Source: Pseudomonas sp. St316
GTDB taxonomy: Bacteria; Pseudomonadota; Gammaproteobacteria; Pseudomonadales; Pseudomonadaceae
Length of the DNA stretch: 64,000 nucleotides
Assembly: GCF_018325905.1 (NCBI RefSeq)
Contig: NZ_AP021901.1
Coordinates: 5,860,001 to 5,924,000, forward strand
Direction of reading: 5' to 3'
Position 1 is the first letter of the stretch, and each line of letters opens with the position of its first letter. The notes below the pieces were generated by a model. It ran no database searches and was not told the DNA's origin. It saw only the letters and a program-made list of their open reading frames with translations. The position numbers and the translations under genes were made by a program. Positions 17,655 through 28,972 of this stretch are shown in pieces.

Positions 17655-19037
17655 TTAATCGGCGACTGTCGCTTCGCTCAACTCCTCCAACGTCTTGCCC
17701 CGCGTCTCCATTCCGAACAACCAGACCACCCCCGCCGCTACGGCGAAGCACAGTGCGCCCAGGGCGAACACGCCACCCTGGCCGGTGATGGGAAATACCA
17801 GCCCGGTCACCAGCGGGCCGAGCAGCGAACCGACGCGACCCACCGCCGAAGCAAACCCCGAGCCGGTGGCCCGGGCCGAGGTGGGGTACAGCTCTGGCGT
17901 ATAGGTGTAGAGCACCGCCCACATGCCGAACAGGAAAAACTGCATCAGCAGCCCGGTGCCGATCAACAGGCCGACGTTGCCGCCAAATACCGCGCTCTGC
18001 CCATACAGAAACGCCATCGCGCCACCGCCCAACAGCGTGATGACGCACACCGGTTTGCGCCCCCAGCGCTCCACCAGCCAGGCCGCCATCAAGAAGCCGG
18101 GAATCCCGCCCAGGGAAATCAGCACGGTGTAATACACCGACTGGGTCACCGCGAACCCCGACTGCTGCAACAACGCACTGAGCCAGGAGGTCAGGCCGTA
18201 GAAACCGAGCAAGGCAAAGAACCAGACGCTCCAGATCATCATCGTGCGCTGGCGATACAGCGGTGACCAGATCTGCGCCAGGGCCGAAAAGAAATTACCC
18301 GGCGTACTCTCAACCCTTGGCAAACGGATCGGCTCCGGCAGGTCGCGACGCCCCAGCGAGGTCCGGACCTTGTCTTCGATTCGCTTGAGCACCGTGTCCG
18401 CTTCATCACCCCGACCGGCCTGTTCCAGCCAGCGTGGCGACTCGGGAATGAAGAAGCGAATCGCCAGGACAAACACCGCCGGCACCGCCAGCACCAAAAA
18501 GATGTCGCGCCAGCCGATCACCGGCAGCAGGAAATACGACAGCACCCCCGCCGCCACGAAACCCAGCGGCCAGAAGCCATCCATCAAGGCGATGTAGCGG
18601 CCCCGACGCTTGGCCGGGATCAGCTCCGAAAGCATCGACTGGGCAATCGGAAATTCCATGCCCATGCCGATGCCCAGCAGGATGCGAAACAGCGTCAAGG
18701 TCTCGATGTCCTGGGCCGTGGAGCACAAGTAACTGGCAATGCCCCACAACACGATGCTCCACTGGAACACCGGCTTGCGCCCGAAACGATCGGCCAGCAT
18801 GCCCGACAGCGACGCCCCCACCACCATGCCGAAGAAGCTCGAGCTGGCGAGCAAACCGGCCTGGGCGGTGCTCAGGCCGAACTCGGCTTTGATCGATCCC
18901 AACAGGAACGTCATCATCGCCAGGTCCATGGAGTCAAAGAAAAACGCCAGTGCGATGATGATGAAGATGACCCGGTGGTAACCGCTGATGGGTAGCCGTT
19001 CCAATCGTTCCGCCGCGCTGTAGCCGTGAGTGTCCAT
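17655..19037 (-). CDS. MFS transporter (AAHS / sugar-porter-like)
   Basis: A 460-residue major facilitator with twelve hydrophobic segments. The MFS loop motif appears as GMLADRFGRKPVFQW after TM2, and RTLLGIGMGMEFP-like and PESPRWLEQAGR segments are typical of the aromatic-acid/sugar-porter branch. The N-terminus MDTHGYSAAERLERLPISGYH also resembles niacin and aromatic acid carriers. It ends 10 bases from a REPIN and is preceded on the same strand by an ArsR-type regulator gene. Substrate unknown. Confidence 0.88.
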   Translation of the reverse strand: MDTHGYSAAERLERLPISGYHRVIFIIIALAFFFDSMDLAMMTFLLGSIKAEFGLSTAQAGLLASSSFFGMVVGASLSGMLADRFGRKPVFQWSIVLWGIASYLCSTAQDIETLTLFRILLGIGMGMEFPIAQSMLSELIPAKRRGRYIALMDGFWPLGFVAAGVLSYFLLPVIGWRDIFLVLAVPAVFVLAIRFFIPESPRWLEQAGRGDEADTVLKRIEDKVRTSLGRRDLPEPIRLPRVESTPGNFFSALAQIWSPLYRQRTMMIWSVWFFALLGFYGLTSWLSALLQQSGFAVTQSVYYTVLISLGGIPGFLMAAWLVERWGRKPVCVITLLGGGAMAFLYGQSAVFGGNVGLLIGTGLLMQFFLFGMWAVLYTYTPELYPTSARATGSGFASAVGRVGSLLGPLVTGLVFPITGQGGVFALGALCFAVAAGVVWLFGMETRGKTLEELSEATVAD

Positions 19038-19148
19038 GCTGTCTCCCCAATCCGATAATTCCCCGGACCGAGTGTGCGCGAACCTTGCAGGCAGTTATTG
19101 CTGGATACGACCTGCCGACAGCCCTGAGCGACGCATCAGGCGCGTTCC

Positions 19149-19877
19149 CTAGATTGCCATCTCCACCGTGTCCTGCCGGGCGAACCGGTGGATTTCCTGC
19201 TGGCCGAGCGTCGTCACCTGCAAGGCTCGCGAATCGTTGGGCAAGGTCAGCCAACCCGACTGCATGAACAGTTGCAGCAATGCCGCCCCCAGCGCGCCCC
19301 CCAGGTGCGGACGACGCTCGCTCCAGTCCGGGCAGGGACAGGCAATGCGGGCGTTGCGATGGGCCAGGGCCTGGATGAACAGGCCACGCTCGGCCAGTTG
19401 ATTGGCGCCTTTGTGGGTGACGATCACCCGTTGCTCGAACTGCTCGATCCACCCGGCATCCAGCAGGCGTTGATACGCCGCCAGGGTGCCCCCCAGGTGA
19501 TCGTCGCAAAGCCTGGCCCGCATCAACGAAGCGGGAGCCGACGGCGCCTTGGTGGGCATGACTCGGCGCTTGAAGACGTCTGGAATCTGCCGCGGCGTAC
19601 TGACCAGCGTCGCGCTGGCCAGCGCTTCGACGGCAGCGCCGATTTCAGGTGCTGCCAGGCGGAAAAACCGCTTGCGGCCCCGGGCTTCGACTTTCAACAG
19701 GCCTCCGGCGGACAAGCGCCCCAAGTGCGCGTTGGCCGAGGACGGCGACAACCCGGCGAGCAACGCCAACTCCTCGGCCTGGCGGGCCGTGCCGTCCATC
19801 AAGGCCCACATCATTGCGCTGCGCTTGGGGTCAGCCAGCAGCGTGGCGATCTGGCTGATGCAAGGTGCATGTTCCAT
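19149..19877 (-). CDS. ArsR-type winged-helix regulator
   Basis: A 242-residue protein whose N-terminal 80 residues form an ArsR-like winged helix (AEELALLAGLSPSSANAHLG is the recognition region). A longer C-terminal domain contains a CPCPDWSERRPHLGG motif common to a group of uncharacterised proteobacterial regulators. It is not a canonical metal sensor, as the ELCVCDL-type site is missing. It lies 111 bases upstream of the MFS gene on the same strand and may regulate it. Confidence 0.85.
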   Translation of the reverse strand: MEHAPCISQIATLLADPKRSAMMWALMDGTARQAEELALLAGLSPSSANAHLGRLSAGGLLKVEARGRKRFFRLAAPEIGAAVEALASATLVSTPRQIPDVFKRRVMPTKAPSAPASLMRARLCDDHLGGTLAAYQRLLDAGWIEQFEQRVIVTHKGANQLAERGLFIQALAHRNARIACPCPDWSERRPHLGGALGAALLQLFMQSGWLTLPNDSRALQVTTLGQQEIHRFARQDTVEMAI

Positions 19878-20018
19878 GTATTCACTCCCTGTTGAATCAT
19901 TCGTCTACTGCTCTGGCGCAGGCGGCCGCTAGTATAAGCGGGGCGGTCGAGCTTTCCTGTCCTCCGGAAACCTTTGGAGGCGATTGTTGCTGAGGGAAAA
20001 TTCTCTATTTGCCCGCGA

Positions 20019-20948
20019 CTAATGGCCGGCCCCCGTCGAGACCGGAAAACGAGCCGTCAACTCACCGCAGCGGTCCTGGAGCATGTCCCGTAAAAGGTTG
20101 ATGGGCTTGCTTAATTGCGCCCGGTGGGCACACAGCAGATTGAGGGGCGCGCGTTCGCATTGCAGGTGCGGCAAGAGGATTTTCAAGCGCCCGGCCAGCA
20201 CGTCGGTGGACACATCCAGCCACGATTTATAGGCAATCCCGGCACCCGCCACCGCCCAGCGTCGCACCACATCGGCGTCGTCACTGAAGCGGTCGCCACT
20301 GACGGTCAGGCTCACTTCCCGTTTACCGTCATGAAAACGCCACCGGTCATGGACCCGACTGCCCAGCATGTACAACAGGCAGTTGTGCTGGGCCAGTTGT
20401 TCCAGCTGATGGGGTTCACCCTGACGAGCCAGATAGTCCGGCGATGCGCACAACACCCGGCGGTTATCCGCGGCAATAGGCAGGGCGACCAGGCTCGAAT
20501 CTTCCGGATCGCCATAACGCAAGGCGATGTCCACCGGTTGCTTGAACAGATCGGCCATGCGATCGCCCAGCAACAGCCGCACCGTCAGCCCGGGGTGCTC
20601 TCGCTGGAACGCATCCAGCCAGGGCAGCAGCAGGTTGCGTCCCAGGTCCGATGGGGCGGACAACTGCAACACCCCACTGACCTGATCCTGGCCGCTGGTC
20701 AACAACCGTCGACCTTCGTCCAGGCTGCTCAATGCGGCCCGGGCATAGTCGAGAAAGCCCTCCCCTTCAGCCGTCAGGCGCAGGCTACGGGTGGAGCGGG
20801 CCAACAGCCGCGCGCCGAGGTGCTGCTCAATGCGTTTCAATGCGGCACTGGCCACTGCCGCCGACAGGTCCATGACCCTGGCCGCCGCCGAAAGACTGCC
20901 CAGGTCTGCCGCCCGGACAAACAACTGCAGGTCATCGAAGCGAAGCAT
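20019..20948 (-). CDS. LysR-family transcriptional regulator
   Basis: A 309-residue LysR protein of the CrgA/AaeR-like group. The winged helix starts at MLRFDDLQLFVRAADLGSLS and the recognition helix lies near SAAVASAALKRIE; the effector-binding domain follows from about residue 90. It is divergent from the oxidoreductase gene across 113 bases, so it most likely controls that gene. The inducer is unknown. Confidence 0.88.
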   Translation of the reverse strand: MLRFDDLQLFVRAADLGSLSAAARVMDLSAAVASAALKRIEQHLGARLLARSTRSLRLTAEGEGFLDYARAALSSLDEGRRLLTSGQDQVSGVLQLSAPSDLGRNLLLPWLDAFQREHPGLTVRLLLGDRMADLFKQPVDIALRYGDPEDSSLVALPIAADNRRVLCASPDYLARQGEPHQLEQLAQHNCLLYMLGSRVHDRWRFHDGKREVSLTVSGDRFSDDADVVRRWAVAGAGIAYKSWLDVSTDVLAGRLKILLPHLQCERAPLNLLCAHRAQLSKPINLLRDMLQDRCGELTARFPVSTGAGH

Positions 20949-21061
20949 GACGCCTCCATTATCAAAAAAATATTGAAAGAGCCTGTTCTTTTAGCCGGTT
21001 TTATCTCGACGATAAATAGCTAAACATGGCCTTCATCGAACTCATCTCACGGAGCCGCTTC

Positions 21062-22075
21062 ATGAAAGCCATCGCCTACTACCACTCGTTGCCCATCACT
21101 GACCCGCAATCGCTCCAGGACATCGAGCTACCGGAACCGGTCGCCGGTCCCAGGGACCTGCTGGTGGAGGTCAAGGCTATTTCGGTCAACCCGGTGGACA
21201 CCAAGGTCCGCCAGAACGTCCAGCCCGAAGACGGCGCAGCCAAGGTGCTGGGCTGGGACGTGGCCGGCGTGGTCAAGGCGGTGGGCAGCGAGGTCACGCT
21301 GTTCAAGGCCGGGGATAAGGTGTTCTATGCCGGCTCCATCGCCCGGGCCGGCGGCAACAGCGAGCGACACGTGGTGGATGAGCGCATCGTCGGCCACATG
21401 CCCAAGACCCTTGGTTTCGCCGAAGCGGCGGCGCTGCCGCTGACGGCCATTACCGCCTGGGAGTTGTTGTTCGAGCGCCTGCACATCCAGGAAGGCCAAA
21501 ACGATCTGGGCCAGAGCCTGTTGATCGTCGGCGCTGCGGGCGGCGTGGGTTCGATCCTGACGCAACTGGCCAGCCAACTCACCGGGCTGAAGGTGATTGG
21601 CACCGCGTCCCGTGTGCAGACCCAGGATTGGGTGCGCAGCCTGGGTGCCGACCTGGTGATCGACCACAGCCAGCCATTGAGCGAAGTGTTGAAAGAAGCG
21701 GGCCAGCCCCAGGTGACGCACGTCGCCAGCCTGACCCAGACCGACCAGCATCTGGACCAGTTGGTCGAAGCGCTCGCGCCCCAGGGCAAACTGGCGCTGA
21801 TCGACGATCCCAAGGCGCTGGACGTGACCAAGCTCAAGCGCAAGAGCCTGTCGTTGCATTGGGAGTTCATGTACACCCGCTCGCTGTTCGAGACGGCCGA
21901 CATGCTTGAACAGCACAAACTGCTCAACCGCGTGGCCGCCCTGATCGACGCAGGCACACTCAAGACCACGGTTGGCGAGCATTTCGGCACCATCAACGCC
22001 GAGAACCTGCGCCGGGCGCATGCCTTGCTCGAAAGCGGAAAATCCAAGGGCAAGGTTGTGCTCGAAGGTTTCTGA
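21062..22075 (+). CDS. Zinc-binding-type alcohol dehydrogenase / quinone oxidoreductase
   Basis: A 337-residue medium-chain dehydrogenase of the zeta-crystallin-like (YogA/ZADH) group. The GroES-like N-terminal half (residues 1-125) is followed by a Rossmann fold with VGAAGGVGSILTQLA. The catalytic zinc ligands of classical alcohol dehydrogenases are absent, so an NADPH-dependent enone or quinone reductase activity is expected. I use the ATG at 21062, preceded by CACGGAG; an upstream ATG at 21026 would add 12 residues. It pairs with the divergent LysR gene. Confidence 0.88.
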   Translation: MKAIAYYHSLPITDPQSLQDIELPEPVAGPRDLLVEVKAISVNPVDTKVRQNVQPEDGAAKVLGWDVAGVVKAVGSEVTLFKAGDKVFYAGSIARAGGNSERHVVDERIVGHMPKTLGFAEAAALPLTAITAWELLFERLHIQEGQNDLGQSLLIVGAAGGVGSILTQLASQLTGLKVIGTASRVQTQDWVRSLGADLVIDHSQPLSEVLKEAGQPQVTHVASLTQTDQHLDQLVEALAPQGKLALIDDPKALDVTKLKRKSLSLHWEFMYTRSLFETADMLEQHKLLNRVAALIDAGTLKTTVGEHFGTINAENLRRAHALLESGKSKGKVVLEGF

Positions 22076-22105
22076 CTGCGCTGGGCAGCAGCCCTGCAAA
22101 CATGC

Positions 22106-22198
22106 CTGTGGGAGCGAGCTTGCTCGCGATGGGGCCAGGTCAGGCAACATTGATGTCGGCGGGTCTACCGCTATCGCGAGCAAGCTCGCTCCCACAGG
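22106..22198. repeat. REPIN
   Basis: Inverted REP pair downstream of the oxidoreductase gene, with a spacer that includes CAGGCAACATTGATGTCGGCG. Confidence 0.85.
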
Positions 22199-22318
22199 TG
22201 TTGCATTAACTTGCGACTGCACCGTCAGTCCGAGAATTGACTCTTGTCACAATTGCGATCGCATTCGGGTCTACACTCGAGGCCTTTGCAACGCAATCTT
22301 TTCGTGAGGAGGTCAGCA

Positions 22319-22489
22319 ATGAAGATCCTGATAAAAGAAGTGGCAAGATCCCAATGGCAAGTGCGCCTTGACCAGCACGTCGTCACCTTCCGTACCGAGG
22401 CTGAAGCCCAGGCCTTCGCCAACACCCTGCAAGCGCGGATCCTCGCGCCCCATCATTTCCCCGAACAGCAGCAGCGCGCGGCCGGCTGA
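22319..22489 (+). CDS. Small conserved-looking protein of 56 residues, function unknown
   Basis: MKILIKEVARSQWQVRLDQH begins a 56-residue protein with a strong ribosome site (GTGAGGAGG, 6 bases before the ATG). The predicted fold is beta-beta-alpha: the two strands read KILIKEV and WQVRLDQHVVTF, then a helix from TEAEAQAFANTL. This resembles DUF2188-like single-domain proteins, but I cannot assign it. It is convergent with the efflux gene and ends 1 base before it. Confidence 0.7.
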   Translation: MKILIKEVARSQWQVRLDQHVVTFRTEAEAQAFANTLQARILAPHHFPEQQQRAAG

Positions 22490-22490
22490 G

Positions 22491-23692
22491 TCAGCCCTCG
22501 TGACCGGCCTGGGCCAGCGCCCGGGCATTTTGCAGGCGACGGGTCAGCATCGCTGCACCCACCACCAACAGCCCGCAAAGGCTGATGACCAGCGCCATTG
22601 GCACGGCGGTGCCGTCATGCAGCGCTGCCACCAACGCGGCTGCCCCGGCGGCCACGGAAAACTGCAGGCACCCCAGCATCGCCGAAGCACTGCCGGCCCG
22701 GGCGCCCTGCCCGCTCATGGCGCAAGCCGACGCGTTGGGAAGGATGCAACCCAGGCTGGCGATGCAAATGAACAGCGGGACCAGCAACGGCCACAACTGC
22801 ACAGGTTGCAATGAACTGACCGCCAACAGGCTCAGCCCGGCAATCAGGTAGACCCATACCGCGCGGCTCAGCAGGAACGCCGGGCCGCGCTTGGACAGCA
22901 GCCGGGCGTTGACCTGGGCAACCAGGATGAAGCCCGCCGCGTTGGTGCCGAACAGCCAACCGAAATGCTCGGCCGGTACCCCGTAGAGCTTGATGAAAAC
23001 GAAAGGTGAACCGGCGATGTAGGCAAACATCCCAGCGATAGCGATGCCCCCCGTCAGCGCATGGCCGAGGAAGACCGCGTCGGTCAATAACCGGCCATAT
23101 TGGCGCAACGCCCCCGACAAGGGTTGCCGAGGCACATAGTCCGGCAAGCTTTCCGGCAGCCACAAGGCCACCGCCGTCGACGCCACCGCGCTGAACACGG
23201 TCAGGGCAATGAAGATTGACTGCCAACCATGCAGGTTCACCAGCAACCCGCCCAGCATCGGCGCGAGAATCGGCGCCAGGCCCATCACCAGCATCAACTG
23301 CGAAAACACCTTGGCCGAACCCACCGCGTCGCATTTGTCGCTGACCACTGCCCGCGAGATCACCATCCCGGCGCATCCCCCAGGGCCTGGACGAAGCGAG
23401 CGCCGATCAGCCATTCCAGGCTCGGCGCGTAGGCGCAGGCCAGGGAGGCCAGGGTGAACAAGCCGACGCCGGTCAGCAGCGGAATGCGCCGCCCGAACCG
23501 ATCTGCCACCGGCCCATAGGCCAGTTGCCCAATGGACAAGCCGAGGAAATAAGCCGCCAGGGTCAACTGAATGTGTTTTTCATCGGTACCGAAGGCCGTG
23601 GCCATCGCCGGAAAGGCAGGCAGGTAGAAGTCGATCGCCAAGGGACCGAAAGCGCTCAAGGCGCCAAGAATCAGAATGGTACGAAGGTTCAT
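22491..23692 (-). pseudogene. Bcr/CflA-type multidrug efflux MFS gene, frameshifted
   Basis: Two adjacent minus-strand frames together encode one Bcr/CflA drug-resistance transporter. The first (from MNLRTILILGALSAFGPLAI at 23692) covers the first three membrane segments and ends in ARFVQALGDAPGW. The other frame continues with GGCAGMVISRAVVSD and runs to 22491. The break is at a run of five C on the plus strand (23377-23381); one extra base would give ARFVQALGGCAGMVI and a normal 400-residue protein. This is either a real inactivating or phase-variable indel or a homopolymer sequencing error. Confidence 0.85.
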
Positions 23693-23786
23693 CGGGCGTC
23701 CAGCTCAGGCGTCGTTCGACAGCCCGACAGTCTAGCCGTGCCGGGCGCTCTTGAACATTCCGATAGGTCGCTAACGATTAAAAAAT

Positions 23787-23984
23787 TCAGGCGACACTGG
23801 CCTCGTAGCCTTCTTCCTTGATGGCCTCGACCACGGCATCGGCCGGCAACGAACTCTGGACCTGGACAGTCTTGCTACCCAGGTCGATGCGCACGTCGGC
23901 CGCCGGGTCCTTGGCCTGGACAGCCTGGGTGATGGCTTTGACACAGTGACCGCAGGACATGCCCTGGACATTGAAAGTTTGCAT
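23787..23984 (-). CDS. copZ: Copper chaperone CopZ (heavy-metal-associated domain)
   Basis: A 65-residue single HMA domain with the metal site GMSCGHC (Cys11, Cys14). It delivers Cu(I) to the CopA ATPase. The ATG at 23984 has AAGGAG 9 bases upstream. A CueR-type promoter lies just upstream at 24016-24046, so it belongs to the copper regulon with copA and cueR. Mercury chaperones are similar, but the neighbours argue for copper. Confidence 0.93.
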   Translation of the reverse strand: MQTFNVQGMSCGHCVKAITQAVQAKDPAADVRIDLGSKTVQVQSSLPADAVVEAIKEEGYEASVA

Positions 23985-24015
23985 GAGATAACTCCTTGGG
24001 ATTGAGGTTGCCAGC

Positions 24016-24046
24016 AGTCTCAAGCTTGCCATCATGGCAAGGTCAA
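24016..24046 (-). promoter_or_regulatory. CueR-activated promoter of copZ
   Basis: On the minus strand TTGACC (24046-24041) and GAGACT (24021-24016) are separated by 19 bases. The spacer contains the dyad CTTGCCATCATGGCAAG (24025-24041), the classic CueR operator pattern. Confidence 0.85.
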
Positions 24047-24132
24047 GTTCTGACAACAACTGCCGGGCTGGCAATCGGCATCGCGCTCAGCCAAGCTGCA
24101 CACATCAAGGATTTAACACCGGAGGTTCAGCC

Positions 24133-24516
24133 ATGCGCTGGTCAGCGTTCAGCCTGTTTTGCATGCTCGGTTTTTCAGCGGTGGCGCCCCAGGCATCGGC
24201 CGCCGGCGAAGACTACGGCGTGTTGATCATTTCTCGCGAGCGCCTGGAAGTGGCGACCAATTGTGAAATCGGCATCTACATCCAGGATCAGCTCTCGGCC
24301 AGGCTGTTCCAGGAGCAAAGCACCTCGTTCAACCTGCCACCGGGCGAGGTTTCCTTGCGCCTGAAACTGCTACCGGGGCAAGCCCCGGGTTGCAACCCGG
24401 GCATGCTCGCACCGGGCTCGCAGACCATCACCCTCAGGGCCGGCGACATCTTGAAGTTCCGCATCGCCATGAATGATCAAGGCATGTACCTCAAGCAGGC
24501 TGGTCTCGGTTACTGA
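24133..24516 (+). CDS. Exported hypothetical protein in the copper locus
   Basis: A 127-residue protein with a Sec signal peptide (MRWSAFSLFCMLGFSAVAPQASA, cleavage near ASA-AGEDY). The mature part is small and beta-rich with two Cys (TNCEIGIYI and PGCNPG) that could form a disulphide. GGAGG lies 7 bases before the ATG. It sits between copZ and copA; a copper-related periplasmic role is inferred from position, and no family is recognised. Confidence 0.72.
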   Translation: MRWSAFSLFCMLGFSAVAPQASAAGEDYGVLIISRERLEVATNCEIGIYIQDQLSARLFQEQSTSFNLPPGEVSLRLKLLPGQAPGCNPGMLAPGSQTITLRAGDILKFRIAMNDQGMYLKQAGLGY

Positions 24517-24547
24517 CACACCACACTTAATTGTGTGGCTGCGAGCC

Positions 24548-24638
24548 ACTGTGGGAGCAAGGCTTGCCCGCGATGAAAACACCACGGATTTCCGGGTGAC
24601 CGCGGCGCCTGGATCGCGAGCAAGCTTTGCTCCCACAA
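24548..24638. repeat. REPIN (mixed arms)
   Basis: The left arm is GTGGGAGCAAGGCTTGCCCGCGAT and the right arm ATCGCGAGCAAGCTTTGCTCCCAC. The two arms belong to different REP subtypes. Confidence 0.8.
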
Positions 24639-24684
24639 CACCAGCTCCCACATCAGAGATGCGTTCAAGCTTTTCGATTGGCGC

Positions 24685-24715
24685 TTGACCTTGCCCGCAT
24701 GGCAAGGTTGATCCT
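24685..24715 (+). promoter_or_regulatory. CueR-activated promoter of copA
   Basis: TTGACC (24685-24690), 19-base spacer, then GATCCT (24710-24715). The spacer region carries the perfect dyad ACCTTGCC-CGCAT-GGCAAGGT (24688-24708). It lies 30 bases upstream of the copA start. Confidence 0.88.
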
Positions 24716-24744
24716 GTAGTCATTCACTACAGGGAGCCTGACCA

Positions 24745-27134
<2,390 letters not shown>

Positions 27135-27138
<4 letters not shown>

Positions 27139-27536
27139 ACATCGGTCAAGCGGCCCGCCAGAGCGGCCTGAGCGCGAAGATGATCCGTTATTACGAATCC
27201 ATCGGCCTGCTCAAGACCGCCCATCGTACCGACAGCGGCTACCGGATCTACGGCACCGATGACCTGCACACCCTGGCCTTTATCAAACGCTCCCGCGACT
27301 TGGGGTTTTCCCTTGAAGAGGTCGGCAAACTGCTGACCCTCTGGCAAGACCGCCAACGCGCCAGCGCCGACGTCAAGGCCCTGGCCCGGCAGCACATCGA
27401 AGAACTGAACCAGAAAATCCGCGAACTGGCCGAACTGCGCGACACCCTGCAAGACCTGGTAGAGCACTGCCACGGTGACCACCGCCCGGATTGCCCGATC
27501 CTCAAGGAACTGGCGTCGGGGTGCTGCCAAAATTGA
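27135..27536 (+). CDS. cueR: Cu(I)-responsive MerR-family regulator CueR
   Basis: A 133-residue MerR protein ([21 protein letters not shown]). The metal loop holds Cys112 and Cys120 (CHGDHRPDC), the same numbering as E. coli CueR, which is diagnostic for Cu(I)/Ag(I)/Au(I) sensing. It overlaps the 3' end of copA and should act at the two 19-base-spacer promoters upstream of copZ and copA, giving a closed autoregulatory loop. Confidence 0.95.
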
Positions 27537-27555
27537 TGCCCCACCACTAATCCCC

Positions 27556-27768
27556 CTGTGGGAGCAAGGCTTGCCCGCGATGGCATTGGCACATTCAGCA
27601 TCAATGCAAGCTGACCCACCGCTATCGCGAGCAAGCTCAGCTCCCACAGGGGATTTTCGGCGGTCGCCGGATTTGTGTGGGAGCAAGGCTTGCCCGCGAT
27701 GGCATTGGCACATTCAGCATCAATGCAAGCTGACCCACCGCTATCGCGAGCAAGCTCAGCTCCCACAG
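27556..27768. repeat. Tandem duplicated REPIN, 119-base period
   Basis: Two nearly identical REPIN units (27556-27649 and 27676-27768) share the spacer GCATTGGCACATTCAGCATC. Each has a GCAAGGCTTGCCCGCGAT left arm and an ATCGCGAGCAAGCTCAGCTCCCAC right arm. With the terminator that follows, they fill the 302-base gap between cueR and the RIO kinase gene. Confidence 0.85.
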
Positions 27769-27801
27769 GGGATTCGTGGTGGGGTGGCTTTTGGGGCTCA
27801 C

Positions 27802-27826
27802 AAAAAACCCGGCCATGGCCGGGTTT
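27802..27826 (-). terminator. Intrinsic terminator of the RIO kinase gene
   Basis: AACCCGGCCATGGCCGGGTT hairpin followed on the minus strand by a run of six T, 13 bases after the kinase stop codon. Confidence 0.85.
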
Positions 27827-27838
27827 GTTGTCAGCCGA

Positions 27839-28732
27839 TCATTGCATCCACGGCGGCGGTGGTTCTTCGGTCTTGCCGGGCGGGGCATCGTCGGCGGCGC
27901 GAACGGCTTGGCGGCGTTCCTCGTCCAGGCGAGCGGCCTCGATCTCACGCATGATCCCGCCGACATCCGCCAGTTCTTCCGGCTCGTCGAACTCGCCGGT
28001 CAGCACGCTGGCCGGGTGCAGGGTGCCGGCTTCGTACAGCGCCCACATTTCCTTTGCGTACTTGGTGCGCTTGAGTTCCGGGGCAAACCGGCCGAAGTAG
28101 GACGCCATGTTGCCCACGTCCCGCTCCAGCATGCTGAAGGCATGGTTGTTACCCGCAGCATCCACCGCCTGTGGCAGGTCGATGATCACAGGTCCAGTTG
28201 GCGTGAGCAGGACGTTGAACTCCGACAGGTCGCCGTGCACCAGACCGGTACACAACATCAGCACGATCTGGGAAATCAGAAAGGCGTGATATTCACGGGC
28301 CTGGTCCGGTTCCAGCACCACATCGTTCAGACGCGGCGCGGCATCGCCGTACTCGTCGGCAACCAGTTCCATCAGCAGCACGCCTTCAAGGAAGTCGTAC
28401 GGCTTGGGCACGCGTACACCGGCGCTGGCCAAGCGGAACAACGCCGCCACTTCAGCGTTCTGCCAGGCGTCCTCGGTTTCCTTGCGCCCGAACTTCGAGC
28501 CCTTGGCCATGGCCCGGGCCTGGCGGCTATTGCGGACCTTGCGGCCCTCCTGATACTCGGCCGCCTGACGAAAGCTTCGCTTGTTCGCCTCCTTGTAGAC
28601 CTTCGCGCAACGTAGCTCGTTACCGCAGCGCACCACATAAACAGCTGCTTCTTTACCACTCATGAGTGGGCGCAGCACCTCGTCGACCAGACCGTCCTCG
28701 ATCAGGGGTTCAATGCGTTTTGGAGTCTTCAT
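27839..28732 (-). CDS. RIO-type serine/threonine protein kinase
   Basis: A 297-residue RIO-family kinase. The nucleotide-binding lysine lies in RCAKVYKEANKRSF, the catalytic loop is LVHGDLSEFNVLL and the metal-binding loop is VIIDLPQAVD, all as in RIO1-like proteins. The C-terminal tail is acidic and proline-rich (ending PPPPWMQ). Bacterial members are common in Pseudomonas, but their substrate is unknown. It stands alone with its own terminator. Confidence 0.88.
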   Translation of the reverse strand: MKTPKRIEPLIEDGLVDEVLRPLMSGKEAAVYVVRCGNELRCAKVYKEANKRSFRQAAEYQEGRKVRNSRQARAMAKGSKFGRKETEDAWQNAEVAALFRLASAGVRVPKPYDFLEGVLLMELVADEYGDAAPRLNDVVLEPDQAREYHAFLISQIVLMLCTGLVHGDLSEFNVLLTPTGPVIIDLPQAVDAAGNNHAFSMLERDVGNMASYFGRFAPELKRTKYAKEMWALYEAGTLHPASVLTGEFDEPEELADVGGIMREIEAARLDEERRQAVRAADDAPPGKTEEPPPPWMQ

Positions 28733-28786
28733 CAGCTTTTATTGTGGGTCCTTTATTACCAAACACGCGAATGACAGTCGTTATAC

Positions 28787-28817
28787 GGCAATCCTTCCTC
28801 CACGGGGAGGGGTTGCC
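28787..28817. other. Stem-loop in the 240-base gap upstream of the RIO kinase
   Basis: GGCAA...CCTCCACGGGGAGG...TTGCC forms a strong hairpin about 60 bases upstream of the kinase start. No T-run follows on either strand, so it is not an obvious terminator. The rest of the gap (28733-28972) shows nothing else I can support. Confidence 0.4.
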
Positions 28818-28972
28818 GACCTATGAACCTGTGATGCACACAATGTGCCGGATCACTCGACCGAGCCGAATCATAGCCGAGACCGAACCTGGCATTGCTA
28901 ATTGAATGCCCAGGCATTTGCGACAAGAGCTGACAGTCATGTCTACCGTCGGTTGTAGGAGAGTGCGACGAC

